From: JACKAQ01 sp020634975 [NCBI: Calditrichia bacterium]
GTDB taxonomy: Bacteria; Calditrichota; Calditrichia; RBG-13-44-9
NCBI GenBank assembly: GCA_020634975.1
Contig: JACKAQ010000001.1
Coordinates: 2,418,001 to 2,482,000 of the forward strand
DNA length: 64,000 nt
Direction: 5' to 3'
Shown: in pieces, positions 16,543 to 26,100 of the stretch
Layout: every line of letters starts with the position of its first letter
Position numbering within the stretch: position 1 is the stretch's first letter
Program-made: the position numbers and the translations under genes
The notes under the pieces: model-generated
Told to the model about the DNA's origin: nothing
The model's input: only the letters and a program-made list of their open reading frames with translations
Databases searched by the model: none

Positions 16543-17394
16543 ATGAAAAAATCCGCCACCGCATACCTCATGGTTTCGCCATACGTGATATTTTTCCTCA
16601 CGTTTGTGGCGTTTCCGGTGCTGTTTTCCTTCTGGCTGATGTTTCACAAATGGAACATCATTTCGCCGATGGAATTTGCCGGATTGACCAATTTTGAGCG
16701 GCTGGTACAGGATCGTATGTTCTTCCGTTCGCTGTGGAATACGCTGGTTTTTCTGGTGATTCACATTCCCCTGCAAATTGTGGTGGCGCTGTTTTTTGCG
16801 GAGCTGCTCAATCGCAACATCCGGTTCCGGGGATTTTTTCGCGCGGCGTATTTCCTGCCGGTGGTGGTTTCAGGTGTGGTCGTTACGATGCTCTGGCAGC
16901 AGCTATATGGCTTTGATACGGGATTGTTCAACCGCCTGCTGGTGAGCGTCGGATTGCCGAAAATTGGCTGGATTAACGATCCGAAAATAGCTATGCCGTC
17001 CATCGCATTTATGGCGACGTGGAAGAATGTCGGGCTATATATCATTTTGTTTTTAGTGGGTTTACAGAGCGTGCCGCCGCAACAGTACGAAGCCGCGGAT
17101 ATCGAAGGCGCAACCAGTTGGCAGAAATTTTGGTACATCACATTGCCGGGCATCAATCCCACCATTTTTATGGTGGTGGTGCTGTCCACCATCGGCGGGT
17201 TTTCGCTGTTTATCGAGCCGTATATCATGACAGGCGGCGGACCGCTGAACAGTACGCTTTCGGCATTTTTGTATATCTACAAACAGGGATTTTTCTATTA
17301 TCACATGGGTTACGCCGCCACGCTCGGTATCGTGTTCGCGCTGATGGTTATGGCGGTGATCGTCATCCAACGCCGGTTTATCGAAAAAACCTGA
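16543..17394 (+). CDS. Sugar ABC transporter permease, MalF/UgpA-like
   Basis: The protein has 283 residues with six predicted membrane segments, the first at about residues 8-30. The cytoplasmic EAA loop reads EAADIEGATSWQKFWYITLPGI near 190, which contacts the ATPase. It pairs with the MalG-like permease downstream and receives substrate from the lipoprotein upstream. The RBS is weak, and the start ATG 16543 comes right after the AC-rich repeat. The missing ATPase is presumably a shared MsmX/MalK-type subunit encoded elsewhere, as is common for such importers. Confidence 0.92.
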   Translation: MKKSATAYLMVSPYVIFFLTFVAFPVLFSFWLMFHKWNIISPMEFAGLTNFERLVQDRMFFRSLWNTLVFLVIHIPLQIVVALFFAELLNRNIRFRGFFRAAYFLPVVVSGVVVTMLWQQLYGFDTGLFNRLLVSVGLPKIGWINDPKIAMPSIAFMATWKNVGLYIILFLVGLQSVPPQQYEAADIEGATSWQKFWYITLPGINPTIFMVVVLSTIGGFSLFIEPYIMTGGGPLNSTLSAFLYIYKQGFFYYHMGYAATLGIVFALMVMAVIVIQRRFIEKT

Positions 17395-17405
17395 AGCAAG
17401 GGAAA

Positions 17406-17480
17406 AGGGTGAAGGATAAAGGATAAAGGATAAAGATAAAATTTGATATTTGAAATTTCCAGAATCCAGAATCCAGAACG
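17406..17480. repeat. Heptamer tracts GGATAAA and AATCCAG
   Basis: About four units related to GGATAAA (17411-17440) are followed after a short spacer by about three AATCCAG units (17457-17480). The same two heptamers occur in the same order at 42491-42599. The tract separates the two permease genes. Confidence 0.75.
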
Positions 17481-17483
17481 CAA

Positions 17484-18293
17484 ATGAAAAAACTACTCAC
17501 ATATCTGGCGCTGGCAATCGGTGCGATCATGTTCATGTATCCCTTTGTGTGGATGGTGATGGCGTCGCTCGCACCGGAAAGCGAGATCGGCAAGCTGGTG
17601 CTGCTGCCATCGCAACTGCTGCTGGACAGCTATGTGCAGGTGTTCCAGAAAATCCCCATTTTGCGGGCGCTGTTCAACAGCATTTTTGTGTCAACGACAA
17701 TTACGTTCGGCGTGATTGTGTTCAGCTCGATGGTCGGTTACAGCCTCGCGCGGCTGGAGTTTCGCGGGCGCGACCTGATTTTTTACATCATCATTTTCAC
17801 GATGACGCTCCCGTTCCAGATTACGCTGATTCCGCAATACATTTTGATGGTCGAATTCAACTGGGTGGACAGCTACTGGGCGCTGATCGTGCCGTATTTG
17901 CTGAACGCGTTCGCGATTATCCTGTTTCGCCAGCATTTCATGGGCATTCCGCAGGCGCTCATCGATGCAGCGCGCATCGACGGCTGCAACGAACCGCAGA
18001 TTTTGTTCCGGGTGCTCTGGCCAAATTCCGTTCCGGCGATTGTCACGGTTGGCATCATCACATTTATGACGACCTGGAACGAGGTGCTTTGGCCGCTCAT
18101 CGTTATTCGCAACGAGGATTTGATGACAATGCCACAACTCGTTACTTTGTTTGCGGTTGGCGGTCGCGCGGAATCTCAGCTCGGTGTAAAACTTGCTGCC
18201 GCAACATTGCTCGCCGCCCCGATAGTCGTGGCATACGCCTTTTTCCAGAAATATTTCATCCGCAGCATGGCGGCTTCTGGATTGAAAGAGTAG
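17484..18293 (+). CDS. Sugar ABC transporter permease, MalG-like
   Basis: The protein has 269 residues with six membrane segments. The EAA loop is IDAARIDGCNEPQILFRVLW near residue 160. The sequence MYPFVWMVMASLAPESEI at the start and FQKYFIRSMAASGLKE at the end are typical of the CUT1 carbohydrate permease family. It works with the gene at 16543. The spacing of 89 bases between them, filled with heptamer repeats, is unusual for a permease pair, which are often overlapping. Confidence 0.92.
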   Translation: MKKLLTYLALAIGAIMFMYPFVWMVMASLAPESEIGKLVLLPSQLLLDSYVQVFQKIPILRALFNSIFVSTTITFGVIVFSSMVGYSLARLEFRGRDLIFYIIIFTMTLPFQITLIPQYILMVEFNWVDSYWALIVPYLLNAFAIILFRQHFMGIPQALIDAARIDGCNEPQILFRVLWPNSVPAIVTVGIITFMTTWNEVLWPLIVIRNEDLMTMPQLVTLFAVGGRAESQLGVKLAAATLLAAPIVVAYAFFQKYFIRSMAASGLKE

Positions 18294-18308
18294 CATCGCA
18301 GGCTGCGC

Positions 18309-18350
18309 AAGGATAAAGGCTAAGTGATAAAGGATAAGTTAAAAGATAAC
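18309..18350. repeat. GGATAAA-type heptamer tract
   Basis: Degenerate units (GGATAAA, GTGATAAA, GGATAAG, AGATAAC) follow the permease stop. The reverse-complement form starts about 70 bases further on, at 18419, inside the next gene. The two tracts could form a long imperfect hairpin around the start of that gene. Confidence 0.65.
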
Positions 18351-18360
18351 AATATATTAG

Positions 18361-19680
18361 ATGGGAAAGAAAATGCAAAAACTGATAAAATATTCGCTGA
18401 ATATTGCTAAACCGGAATTTATCCTTAACCCTTTATCCTTTATCCCTGTTTTTATCCTTTATCTTTTATCCTTTATCCTTTTCATAAGTTGCGGAAAGGA
18501 AACGCCGCCAGCGCCACCCGAAACGCAAATAAATCTCGCGCACCTCGATCACCTGTATGGCGAAACGGTGATGAACGGCGACACCGTCGGATTTATCGTA
18601 ATTTACGCAGAAGCGCCGGATTATGAATGGGTGGTTGCGCCCGGCGAAGGTCTGGCATGTGTGGATGACGTGGCACGCGCAGCGGTGGTTTATCTCAACG
18701 ATGCGCAGCAAAACGGCAACGCCGCCAGCGAACAAAAATTGCGCCGCTTGCTTAAATTTTTGATCCACATGCAGGCGCCCAACGGCCTGTTTTACAACTT
18801 CATTTTTGATGATCACAGCATCAACACGACGCGGGAAAACAGTCAGCCGTTGCCCAATTGGTGGGCGTGGCGCAGCCTGTGGGCATTGGCTGAGGCGTAT
18901 CCGTTTTATCAGAAAAATGACCCGGATTTTGCCAAAACACTCGACGAAACCATTCAAAAAATGATGCCGGAGATCGATGCGCTGCTCGAGAATTATCCGC
19001 AAATCGAGATGGCGAACGGTTTCCCGAAGCCGCAGTGGATTCCCTACGGCGCGGCGGATCAATCATCGGTGCTGCTGCTCGGGTTGACCGCGTATCACCG
19101 CACCACCGGCGATGCGCAAATCGCTGAAAAAATGCGCAAAATCGGCGAAGGCATCATGAAAATGCAGCTCAATCACGAGGGATTTTTTGCGGATGGCGCG
19201 CTGCTTTCGTGGGAAAATGTCTGGCATGCCTGGGGCAACAGTCAGGCCCACGCGCTTATTAACGCGGGAATGGCGCTGCAGGATGCCGCAATGATCGACG
19301 CGGGTGTGAAAGAAGTTCGGCTGTTCCAGCCGTATCTGCTGGCGCAGAATTTTATCCGGGAAATCCGGTTTACCCGCAATGGCGATGACATTTCTGCAGA
19401 GAAAACCGTCAAATTTGAGCAGATTGCCTACGATATTCGCCCGATGGTGATGGCGGCATTGGCGGCGCACCAGGCGACCGGCGAGCAGCAATATACCGAT
19501 CAGGCAGCGCAGCTAATGCAATGGTTTTTCGGGAAAAATCCGGCGGGAGCGGTAATTTACGACGCGGCAACCGGTCGCGGTTACGACGGCATCAACGATG
19601 CAAAAACGGTCAATCGTAATTCCGGTGCGGAATCGACCATCGAATCCCTGCTGGCGTTGCAGGCACTTAAACAGCATTAA
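18361..19680 (+). CDS. Lipoprotein with alpha/alpha-barrel glycosidase-like fold
   Basis: The protein has 439 residues. The N-terminus runs into a hydrophobic stretch ending LFISCGKE, a lipobox with Cys near residue 44. That stretch is encoded almost wholly by the TTTATCC repeat. The rest is helical with six-hairpin glycosidase character: DDVARAAVVYL, PNGLFYNF, WWAWRSLWALAEAYPFY, GADGALLSW-like FFADGALLSWENVWHAWG, and a closing FFGKNPAGAVIYDAATGRGY similar to GH9/GH127-type barrels. I cannot assign a GH family. It is probably a periplasmic enzyme acting on the imported glycan. The start is uncertain because the ATG at 18373 is equally possible. Confidence 0.7.
   Translation: MGKKMQKLIKYSLNIAKPEFILNPLSFIPVFILYLLSFILFISCGKETPPAPPETQINLAHLDHLYGETVMNGDTVGFIVIYAEAPDYEWVVAPGEGLACVDDVARAAVVYLNDAQQNGNAASEQKLRRLLKFLIHMQAPNGLFYNFIFDDHSINTTRENSQPLPNWWAWRSLWALAEAYPFYQKNDPDFAKTLDETIQKMMPEIDALLENYPQIEMANGFPKPQWIPYGAADQSSVLLLGLTAYHRTTGDAQIAEKMRKIGEGIMKMQLNHEGFFADGALLSWENVWHAWGNSQAHALINAGMALQDAAMIDAGVKEVRLFQPYLLAQNFIREIRFTRNGDDISAEKTVKFEQIAYDIRPMVMAALAAHQATGEQQYTDQAAQLMQWFFGKNPAGAVIYDAATGRGYDGINDAKTVNRNSGAESTIESLLALQALKQH
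18419..18482. repeat. TTTATCC heptamer tract inside a coding sequence
   Basis: About eight units related to TTTATCC run through the signal-peptide region of the 18361 gene and encode FIL, LSF and YLL type hydrophobic triplets. Seven is not a multiple of three, so gain or loss of one unit would shift the frame. Confidence 0.75.
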
Positions 19681-19687
19681 AAAATGA

Positions 19688-19746
19688 GCCGCAAAGGCGC
19701 AAATGAATCAAAGAAAATATCTTTGCGTACTTTGCGCCTTTGCGGC
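19688..19746. repeat. Long perfect hairpin with 16-bp arms
   Basis: GCCGCAAAGGCGCAAA (19688-19703) is the exact complement of 19731-19746. An inner pair CAAAG/CTTTG (19709-19725) continues the fold. There is no T-tract directly after it (a short A-run follows). It sits between the glycosidase-like gene and the oxidoreductase start at 19756 and may affect the mRNA there. Confidence 0.75.
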
Positions 19747-19755
19747 AAAAAATCT

Positions 19756-20877
19756 ATGGCAAGTAAAGTGAAAACAGTTAATTATGGATTAATCGGTTGC
19801 GGCGGGTTCGGGCAATTTTGCCTGAAAGCCGTTGCCCAAATGGACGGCGTTCGCATTGCCGCAGTGGCGGATGCGGATGGCGCGCTCGCGGAAAAAACCG
19901 CAAAAACCTTCGGCGCAGCTGCGTATCCGGACGCGGAAAGTTTGTTCGCCAATGGCGACATCGATTTGGTACACATCGTGACGCCGCCATTTTTGCACCA
20001 TTCACAGGTGATGGCTGCGCTGCGCCATGGCAAACATGTGCTTTGCGAAAAACCGCTTGCGCTGTCCGTCGCGGATGCGCGGGAAATGATCGCTGCAGCG
20101 ATCGAAAAACAGCGTATCTTGCCGGTGGATTTTGTGCTGCGTTACAATGAAATCACCGATCTGGTGAAAAAAATCCTCGATTCCGGCATTTTCGGCAAGC
20201 CGCTGTATGCGAATTTCATCAACAACGCATCGGACGAACGGTTGGCGCCGGACCACTGGATGTGGGATCGCAGCAAAAGCGGCGGGATTTTCATCGAGCA
20301 CGCGGTGCACTTTTTCGATTTGTATCGCTACTGGTTCGGCGATGGCGAAGTGCTCAACGCGCACGCGGAAACGCGTCCCGGAACGGCGCAAACCGATCGC
20401 GTGTTCAGCCAGGTTCGCCACGGCAGCGGTGTGATTTCGACACAATATCACGGGTTTAATCAGCCGGATTTGCTCGATCGTCAGCGTCACAGCATTGTTT
20501 GTGAAACCGGTGATATCACCGTATTGGGCTGGATACCGGAAGAAATGATCGTCAAGGGCATCGGCGATCCCGACGCCAACGAACGATTGTGGGAACTGCT
20601 GCCGGAATCAGCGGATTTCACGATTTCGCTGCTCAGCGAATCGCCAAAACAAATGCGCGGCAACGGCAAAACCATCGCAGTTGATCGCGAATTTCGCATT
20701 CATTTTAAACCCGCGCAGGAAAAATTACAGCTCTATTCCGGCGCAATTCAGCAATTAATAACCGACCAAATTGCGTATATTCGCAACGCCGGTCACCGGC
20801 GGGTTATCGATGAAACAAACGGGTTGGAAGCCATAAAATTGGCTGAAATGGCCACAATTTTATCGCAAAACAGGTGA
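19756..20877 (+). CDS. Gfo/Idh/MocA-family sugar oxidoreductase
   Basis: The protein has 373 residues from ATG 19756; the open frame from 19684 starts within a hairpin and is not used here. The NAD(P)-binding Rossmann start is VNYGLIGCGGFGQFCLKAV. It has the family motif GKHVLCEKPLALSV near residue 95, where Lys is catalytic, and GGIFIEHAVHFFDLYRYWFG near 180. Such enzymes oxidise, reduce or epimerise sugars and inositols. It likely modifies a sugar released by the pathway. It is cytoplasmic and is followed after 7 bases by the first GH130 gene, so the two are probably co-translated. Confidence 0.93.
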   Translation: MASKVKTVNYGLIGCGGFGQFCLKAVAQMDGVRIAAVADADGALAEKTAKTFGAAAYPDAESLFANGDIDLVHIVTPPFLHHSQVMAALRHGKHVLCEKPLALSVADAREMIAAAIEKQRILPVDFVLRYNEITDLVKKILDSGIFGKPLYANFINNASDERLAPDHWMWDRSKSGGIFIEHAVHFFDLYRYWFGDGEVLNAHAETRPGTAQTDRVFSQVRHGSGVISTQYHGFNQPDLLDRQRHSIVCETGDITVLGWIPEEMIVKGIGDPDANERLWELLPESADFTISLLSESPKQMRGNGKTIAVDREFRIHFKPAQEKLQLYSGAIQQLITDQIAYIRNAGHRRVIDETNGLEAIKLAEMATILSQNR

Positions 20878-20884
20878 GGCACGG

Positions 20885-21832
20885 ATGGAATATCAATTAA
20901 AACGCGTGGGCGGCGCGTTACTGGAGCCGATCAAATCGCATTCGTGGGAATCGCGGGCGGTGTTCAATCCCGGCACGGTTCGGGTGGGCGACGCGGTGCA
21001 CATGCTCTATCGCGCGGTGGAGGGCGCAAATTTCTCGACCATCGGGTACGCGCGGCTGGATTCGGCGGGAAATGTGCTCGAACGCCGCGAACAACCGGTG
21101 ATTTGCCGGGAATGGGACGTGGAAAAACAGGGCGTGGAAGATCCGCGCATCGTGCCGTTTGACGGCTCGAACTACATTTTTTACACCGCGTATGACGGCG
21201 CGCATCCCGAAAAAGACGCCAACACCCGCGTGATGATGGCGGAAACGAAAGATTTTTGCTCATTTTCGAAACTCGGCGTGGTCGGTCCGCCCGGCATTCA
21301 GGACAAAGATGCCTTTATTTTCCCCGAAACAGCCGATGGAAAAGTGGTCTACATGCACCGGATTGTCCCGCACATCCAGATTGCGCTGTTCGACAGTATC
21401 GAGCACTTCCGGCATCCGGAGCCGGGATACTGGCAGGAACATCTCGACCATCTCGAAAAATACACGGTGATGGCCCGGGAATTTGACTGGGAAACCAAAA
21501 AAATCGGTGCGGGTCCGCCGCCGATTCTCACAGATGCGGGCTGGCTGCTGATCTATCACGGCGTTGATGCGAAACATGTTTATCGCGCGGGTGCGGCGTT
21601 GCTCGATGCGAAAAATCCGCACAAAGTGATTGCCCGGCTGCCCTATCCCATTTTCCAGCCGGAAAGGGAATACGAGCTTTTCGGCGATGTGAATAACGTG
21701 GTGTTTCCCGAAGGTCTGGCGCTGTTTGATGACGAATTGCAGGTGTTTTACGGCGGCGCGGATAAGGTTGTGGCGATGGCTGCCGGCAGCCTTTCCGGAT
21801 TAATCGATGCGCTTTGGCAGCACAAACAATAA
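20885..21832 (+). CDS. Glycoside hydrolase family 130 protein (beta-mannoside phosphorylase-like)
   Basis: The protein has 315 residues in a five-bladed beta-propeller pattern: AVFNPGTVRVGDAVHMLYRA, the catalytic motif GVEDPRIVPFDG near residue 83, and FIFPETADGKVVYMHRI. The closing propeller blade has NVVFPEGLALFDDELQVFYG. GH130 enzymes mostly phosphorolyse beta-1,4- or beta-1,2-mannosides, giving mannose 1-phosphate in the cytoplasm. There is no signal peptide. It is adjacent to a second, divergent GH130 gene. The exact linkage specificity cannot be deduced here. Confidence 0.9.
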   Translation: MEYQLKRVGGALLEPIKSHSWESRAVFNPGTVRVGDAVHMLYRAVEGANFSTIGYARLDSAGNVLERREQPVICREWDVEKQGVEDPRIVPFDGSNYIFYTAYDGAHPEKDANTRVMMAETKDFCSFSKLGVVGPPGIQDKDAFIFPETADGKVVYMHRIVPHIQIALFDSIEHFRHPEPGYWQEHLDHLEKYTVMAREFDWETKKIGAGPPPILTDAGWLLIYHGVDAKHVYRAGAALLDAKNPHKVIARLPYPIFQPEREYELFGDVNNVVFPEGLALFDDELQVFYGGADKVVAMAAGSLSGLIDALWQHKQ

Positions 21833-21833
21833 T

Positions 21834-21858
21834 GCAGGGGCGCGGTGCTGACACGCCC
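21834..21858. repeat. Short hairpin of the GGGGCG...CGCCC type
   Basis: GGGCG and CGCCC arms (with flanking partial matches) follow the GH130 stop codon directly. It belongs to the dispersed hairpin family but is shorter and less perfect. Confidence 0.35.
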
Positions 21859-21888
21859 AAGTTTCTGAAAAATAACGATTTACAAAAT

Positions 21889-23129
21889 ATGAAAATCAAA
21901 CGATCCACAGTCCGAATCAAACCGCAGGTGACGCGGGTCTTGTTGCGCCCGTTTCCGTTGAGCGATGATCGCGTGCAAAAATTGTCCGGCGGGTTTCCGG
22001 GCTGGATGCGAATGCAGCCAGTGCCGCAATCGAGGATTTGCGCAACAAATTTGCCCATCGCCACCGCGATGTGGCGGGATTCTGGCAATCGCAATTCGCG
22101 AAACGCACTGCCGGAATCAGCGCGGCGCAATCGCTTTCGGCGGCGCAGCAACTGCTCGTCGGTGCGCATCTCGCAATGGAATATTCGTTGGAATCTGCGG
22201 CGCTGTTCAATCCGTCGATTGTCTGGCATCCCGACCAAAACGGCGTGCCCGCCGGCCGCAAACGATTTGTGATCAGCCTGCGCGCCACCGGTGAAGGGCA
22301 TATTTCTTCGCTGGTTTTTCTCGACGGGATTGCAGATTCGGCGGGAAACATCACGATTGGCGAACGCAGCCGCCACACCGAAACGCCGGAAATTTCGCCA
22401 ACGGCGGATGGATACGGCGCGGCATTTTCGCCGGAAATCCCGCTGTCCGGACGGGTGATTTTTCCGCAGGTGCCGGAGGAAAGCAACGGCATCGAAGATG
22501 CGCGATTTGTGCAGTGGCAGCAGCCCGGGGAGCCGCCGCAATATTTTGCCACATACACCGCGTACGACGGTCACCGCATCCGTTCGCGACTGCTGGAAAC
22601 GCGCGATTTCCTGAATTTTTCCTCCCGGACGCTGCACGGCGCGGCGGTGCAAAACAAAAATCTGGCGCTGTTTCCCCGGAAAATCAACGGCAAATACGCC
22701 ATGCTTTCCCGGCAGGATAATGAAAATAATTACATCATGTTTTCCGACGATTTGTATTGCTGGGAAACGAAAGCGCTGCTGAACGAACCGGAATTGTCGT
22801 GGGAATTTACCCAGCTTGGCAACTGCGGCTCGCCCATCGAAACAGACGCTGGCTGGCTGGTAATCACGCACGGTGTTGGTGCGATGCGCCAATACGCCAT
22901 TTCCGCGATGCTGCTCGATCGCGATGCGCCGCAAAAGATCATCGGGCGACTGCCGCAACCGCTGATCGCGCCCGACGAATCGGAGCGTGAGGGCTATGTG
23001 CCCAACGTCGTGTATAGCTGCGGAAGCATCGTTTTTGGCGAACAATTGATTGTTCCGTATGCGCAGTCGGATTCATCAAGCAGTTTCGCGACGGTCAATT
23101 TAGCGGAGTTAATTCATGAAATGTCATAA
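21889..23129 (+). pseudogene. Second GH130 protein, interrupted by a one-base frameshift
   Basis: From ATG 21889 the frame reads MKIKRSTVRIKPQVTRVLLR and DDRVQK, then loses sense. The rest of the family sequence continues in the next frame (LDANAASAAIEDLRNKFAHR, LAMEYSLESAALFNPS, NGIEDARFVQW, ATYTAYDGHRIRSRLLETRD). Adding one A to the A5 run at 21977-21981 restores VQKIVRRVSGLDANAASAAI without a gap. The product would be about 413 residues, normal for this GH130 subgroup. The motif has EDAR instead of EDPR. Either the gene is broken, the run is a sequencing error, or slippage occurs. The stop overlaps the next start by 14 bases. Confidence 0.8.
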
Positions 23130-26100
23130 AGTTAGCGCTCGAAAAATTTTATCCTTTCCTTCTCGAATTCGAATTATCCTTTATCCTTTATCCTTCATCC
23201 TTCTGCTGTTTTCAGCCGCAACATTTGCCCAGCAAATCGCGATTCCGCGTATCGAGCAGATGCCCAATTTGCCGCAGCCATACCAGATGCGCAACTGGAA
23301 ACAAGTGGCGCTCGGGTTCGATTCACTGGCGTTCAAATTGACGGCCAGCGGGCAATATTTGCCGCTCATTTTCCGGCAGATCAACACGGTCAACTATCCC
23401 AATCACGACAGTTTCGGGATTCATTCGTATGTCGGCACCAACTCGCCGAACAGTGGCGAAGCCATCACCGGTTTGCCGGCGGTGGTCGGGGCATCGCTGG
23501 TGGGCATCAACAAAAAAAACCAGAATTCGCAAAACTGGGTGCTGCGCTGTGAGGAATTTTTCAATCGCCGCCCGGAGGAAAATATTTACCTGAACGGACC
23601 GGTTGCCAACAGCGGCAGCGACTGGTGGTACGAAACCATGCCGAACGTATTTTTCTACCAGCTGTACGATTTGTATCCCGGCACCGGCGATTTTGCCAAC
23701 CAGTTTACCACAGTTGCCGATCAGTGGCTGCGCGCAACAGAAGCGATGGGCGGCAGCGCGACCCCGTGGAACAAGGCATTCATGGATTATCGGGCATGGT
23801 CGTTTGCCACGATGACGCCGCTGACCACCGGCGTAAAAGAGCCGGAAGCCGCCGGAGCGATTGCCTGGCTGCTGTTTAACGCATATCTGGAAACCGGCGA
23901 AGAGCGCTACCGGATGGGCGCGGAATGGGCGATGGAATTTCTCAACGGGCGAACCACCAATCCGTCATACGAGCTGCAATTGCCCTACGGCGTTTACGCC
24001 GCCGCCAAAATGAACGCGACCATCGGCACGCAATACGATGTCGAGAAGATGCTCAACTGGTGTTTCACCATCGGGCCATTGCGGCAGTGGGGCGCGATTG
24101 TGGGCACATGGGGCGGTTACGATGTGAGCGGGTTGATCGGCGAATCGATCAGCAACGAATACGCATTTGTGATGAACGGCTACCAACAGGCCGGCGCGCT
24201 GGTGCCGATGTGCCGTTACGACGACCGTTTCACCCGCGCGATCGGCAAATGGGTGCTGAACGTGGCGAACGCATCGCGGCTGTTTTACCCGAATTATCTG
24301 CCGCCGGAAAATCAGGACAGCGAGGAATGGTCGTTCCAGTATGACCCGAACAGCACGATTGCCCACGAAGCGCTGCGCGAAGAATTGTTCGGAAAAAGCC
24401 CGTATGCCACCGGCGACGCGATCGGCGGCGGATGGGCGCAAACCAATCTCGGGCTGTATGGCTCGTCGCATGTCGGCTATCTCGCCGGGATTCTCGATAC
24501 GACCGACGTGAGCGGCGTGCTCAAACTGGATATGCTCAAAACCGACTTTTTCCGCAACGAGGCTTATCCGACCTATCTGCTGTATAATCCGCATGTTACG
24601 GCGCAAAATGTGAGCATCGATGTCGGCAGCAATTCTGTGGATTTATACGATGCCGTGAGCAACACTTTTCTGCAAACCGGCGTCAGTGGCGTTGTATCTG
24701 TGGCGATTCCCGCGGACGAAGCGCTGCAACTGGTGCTGGCACCGGCGGGTGGCGTGGTCAGCTATCATTTTGATGAAATGCGCATCGACGGCGTGACGGT
24801 GGATTATAGTAGCGGTCAGGCGGTGACGAACTATCCGCCGCGCATCAAGGCGCTGGCTGTTGCGGAAAACGATGTTTTTATCGGTGAAACGATTGCTGTG
24901 TATTGCGCCGCAGATGATCGCGATGGCGATACGCCGGTATTCAACTGGAACGCAACCGACGGGCAACTTTCCGGCAGCGGCGCAACCGTGAACTGGACTG
25001 CGCCGGATTCTGCCGGAACAGCGCAAATCACCTGCATCGTTTCCGATGGCAACGGTGGGGCGGACACCAGCGCAGTGATCGTCTCCGTGACCGACAACCG
25101 GCTACCGCAAATATCATCGCTTTCGGCGACGCCGGAAATCATCGACGTGGCGGAAACCGCCCAACTCACCTGCCTCGCGACAGATCCCGACGGCGATTCG
25201 CTCAGCTACGACTGGTCGGCAGCGGGCGGAACGTTCAGCGGTAGCGGTGCCGCCGTGGAATGGACAGCCCCGGCAACGCCCGGATATTACGTGATCGTTT
25301 GCACGGTCAGCGACGGAAAGGTGCAGGTTTCGGATAGCGTTGCCGTCACCGCCGGGAGGTTGGTCGGGCAATACGGCTTTTCCGGAAACGCTGCGGACGA
25401 AAGCGGGTTTGGCAACAACGGCATTGTATCCGGTGCAATATTGACGGATGATCGTTTTGGTAATCCCAACAGCGCCTACTTTTTCGACGGTAGCGACGAC
25501 CAGATTCGCGTACCGCTGCACCCCTCGCTGAATTTCAGCGAAGCTATCACCGTGGCATTCTGGCTGCAAAAAAGCAGCTTCACCGGCGCGGAGGAATTCC
25601 CGATTTCCCACGGCAGTTGGCAAAATCGCTGGAAAGTGTCGATCATCCCGGACAAAAAATTGCGCTGGACAATCAACACGGACGCGGGTATTTATGATCT
25701 CGACACGCCTGCAGCGATCGCTGAAAATACGCTCTATTTTGTTGCCGCAACTTTTGGCGACGGGCAGATGAAAATTTTCCTCAACGGGCAGGAAGCGAAC
25801 GCGGCCAGCCGCAACGGGAACATCAGCGCAACCAACCTCGATCTCACAATGGGGCAGATGGTGCCGGGCAACACCCAATACGGTTTTCGCGGCGTGCTGG
25901 ACGATGTGCGGATTTACAACCGCGTGCTCAGTCCGGTGGAAATTATGGATTTGTTCAACCTCACCGGCATCGGCGATGACGCGGACGGCTTGCTGCCGAA
26001 AACCACCGCGCTCGAGCAAAATTATCCCAATCCCTTCAATCCAACAACGTCGATCAGCTATCAGTTGTCAAATTTCAGTGATGTCAAGTTGCGTATTTTC

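Noticed and set aside
21528-23045. 505-codon frame on the - strand across both GH130 genes
   Set aside because: It has low-complexity Arg/His-rich sequence and no family pattern, and lies opposite two clear GH130 genes.
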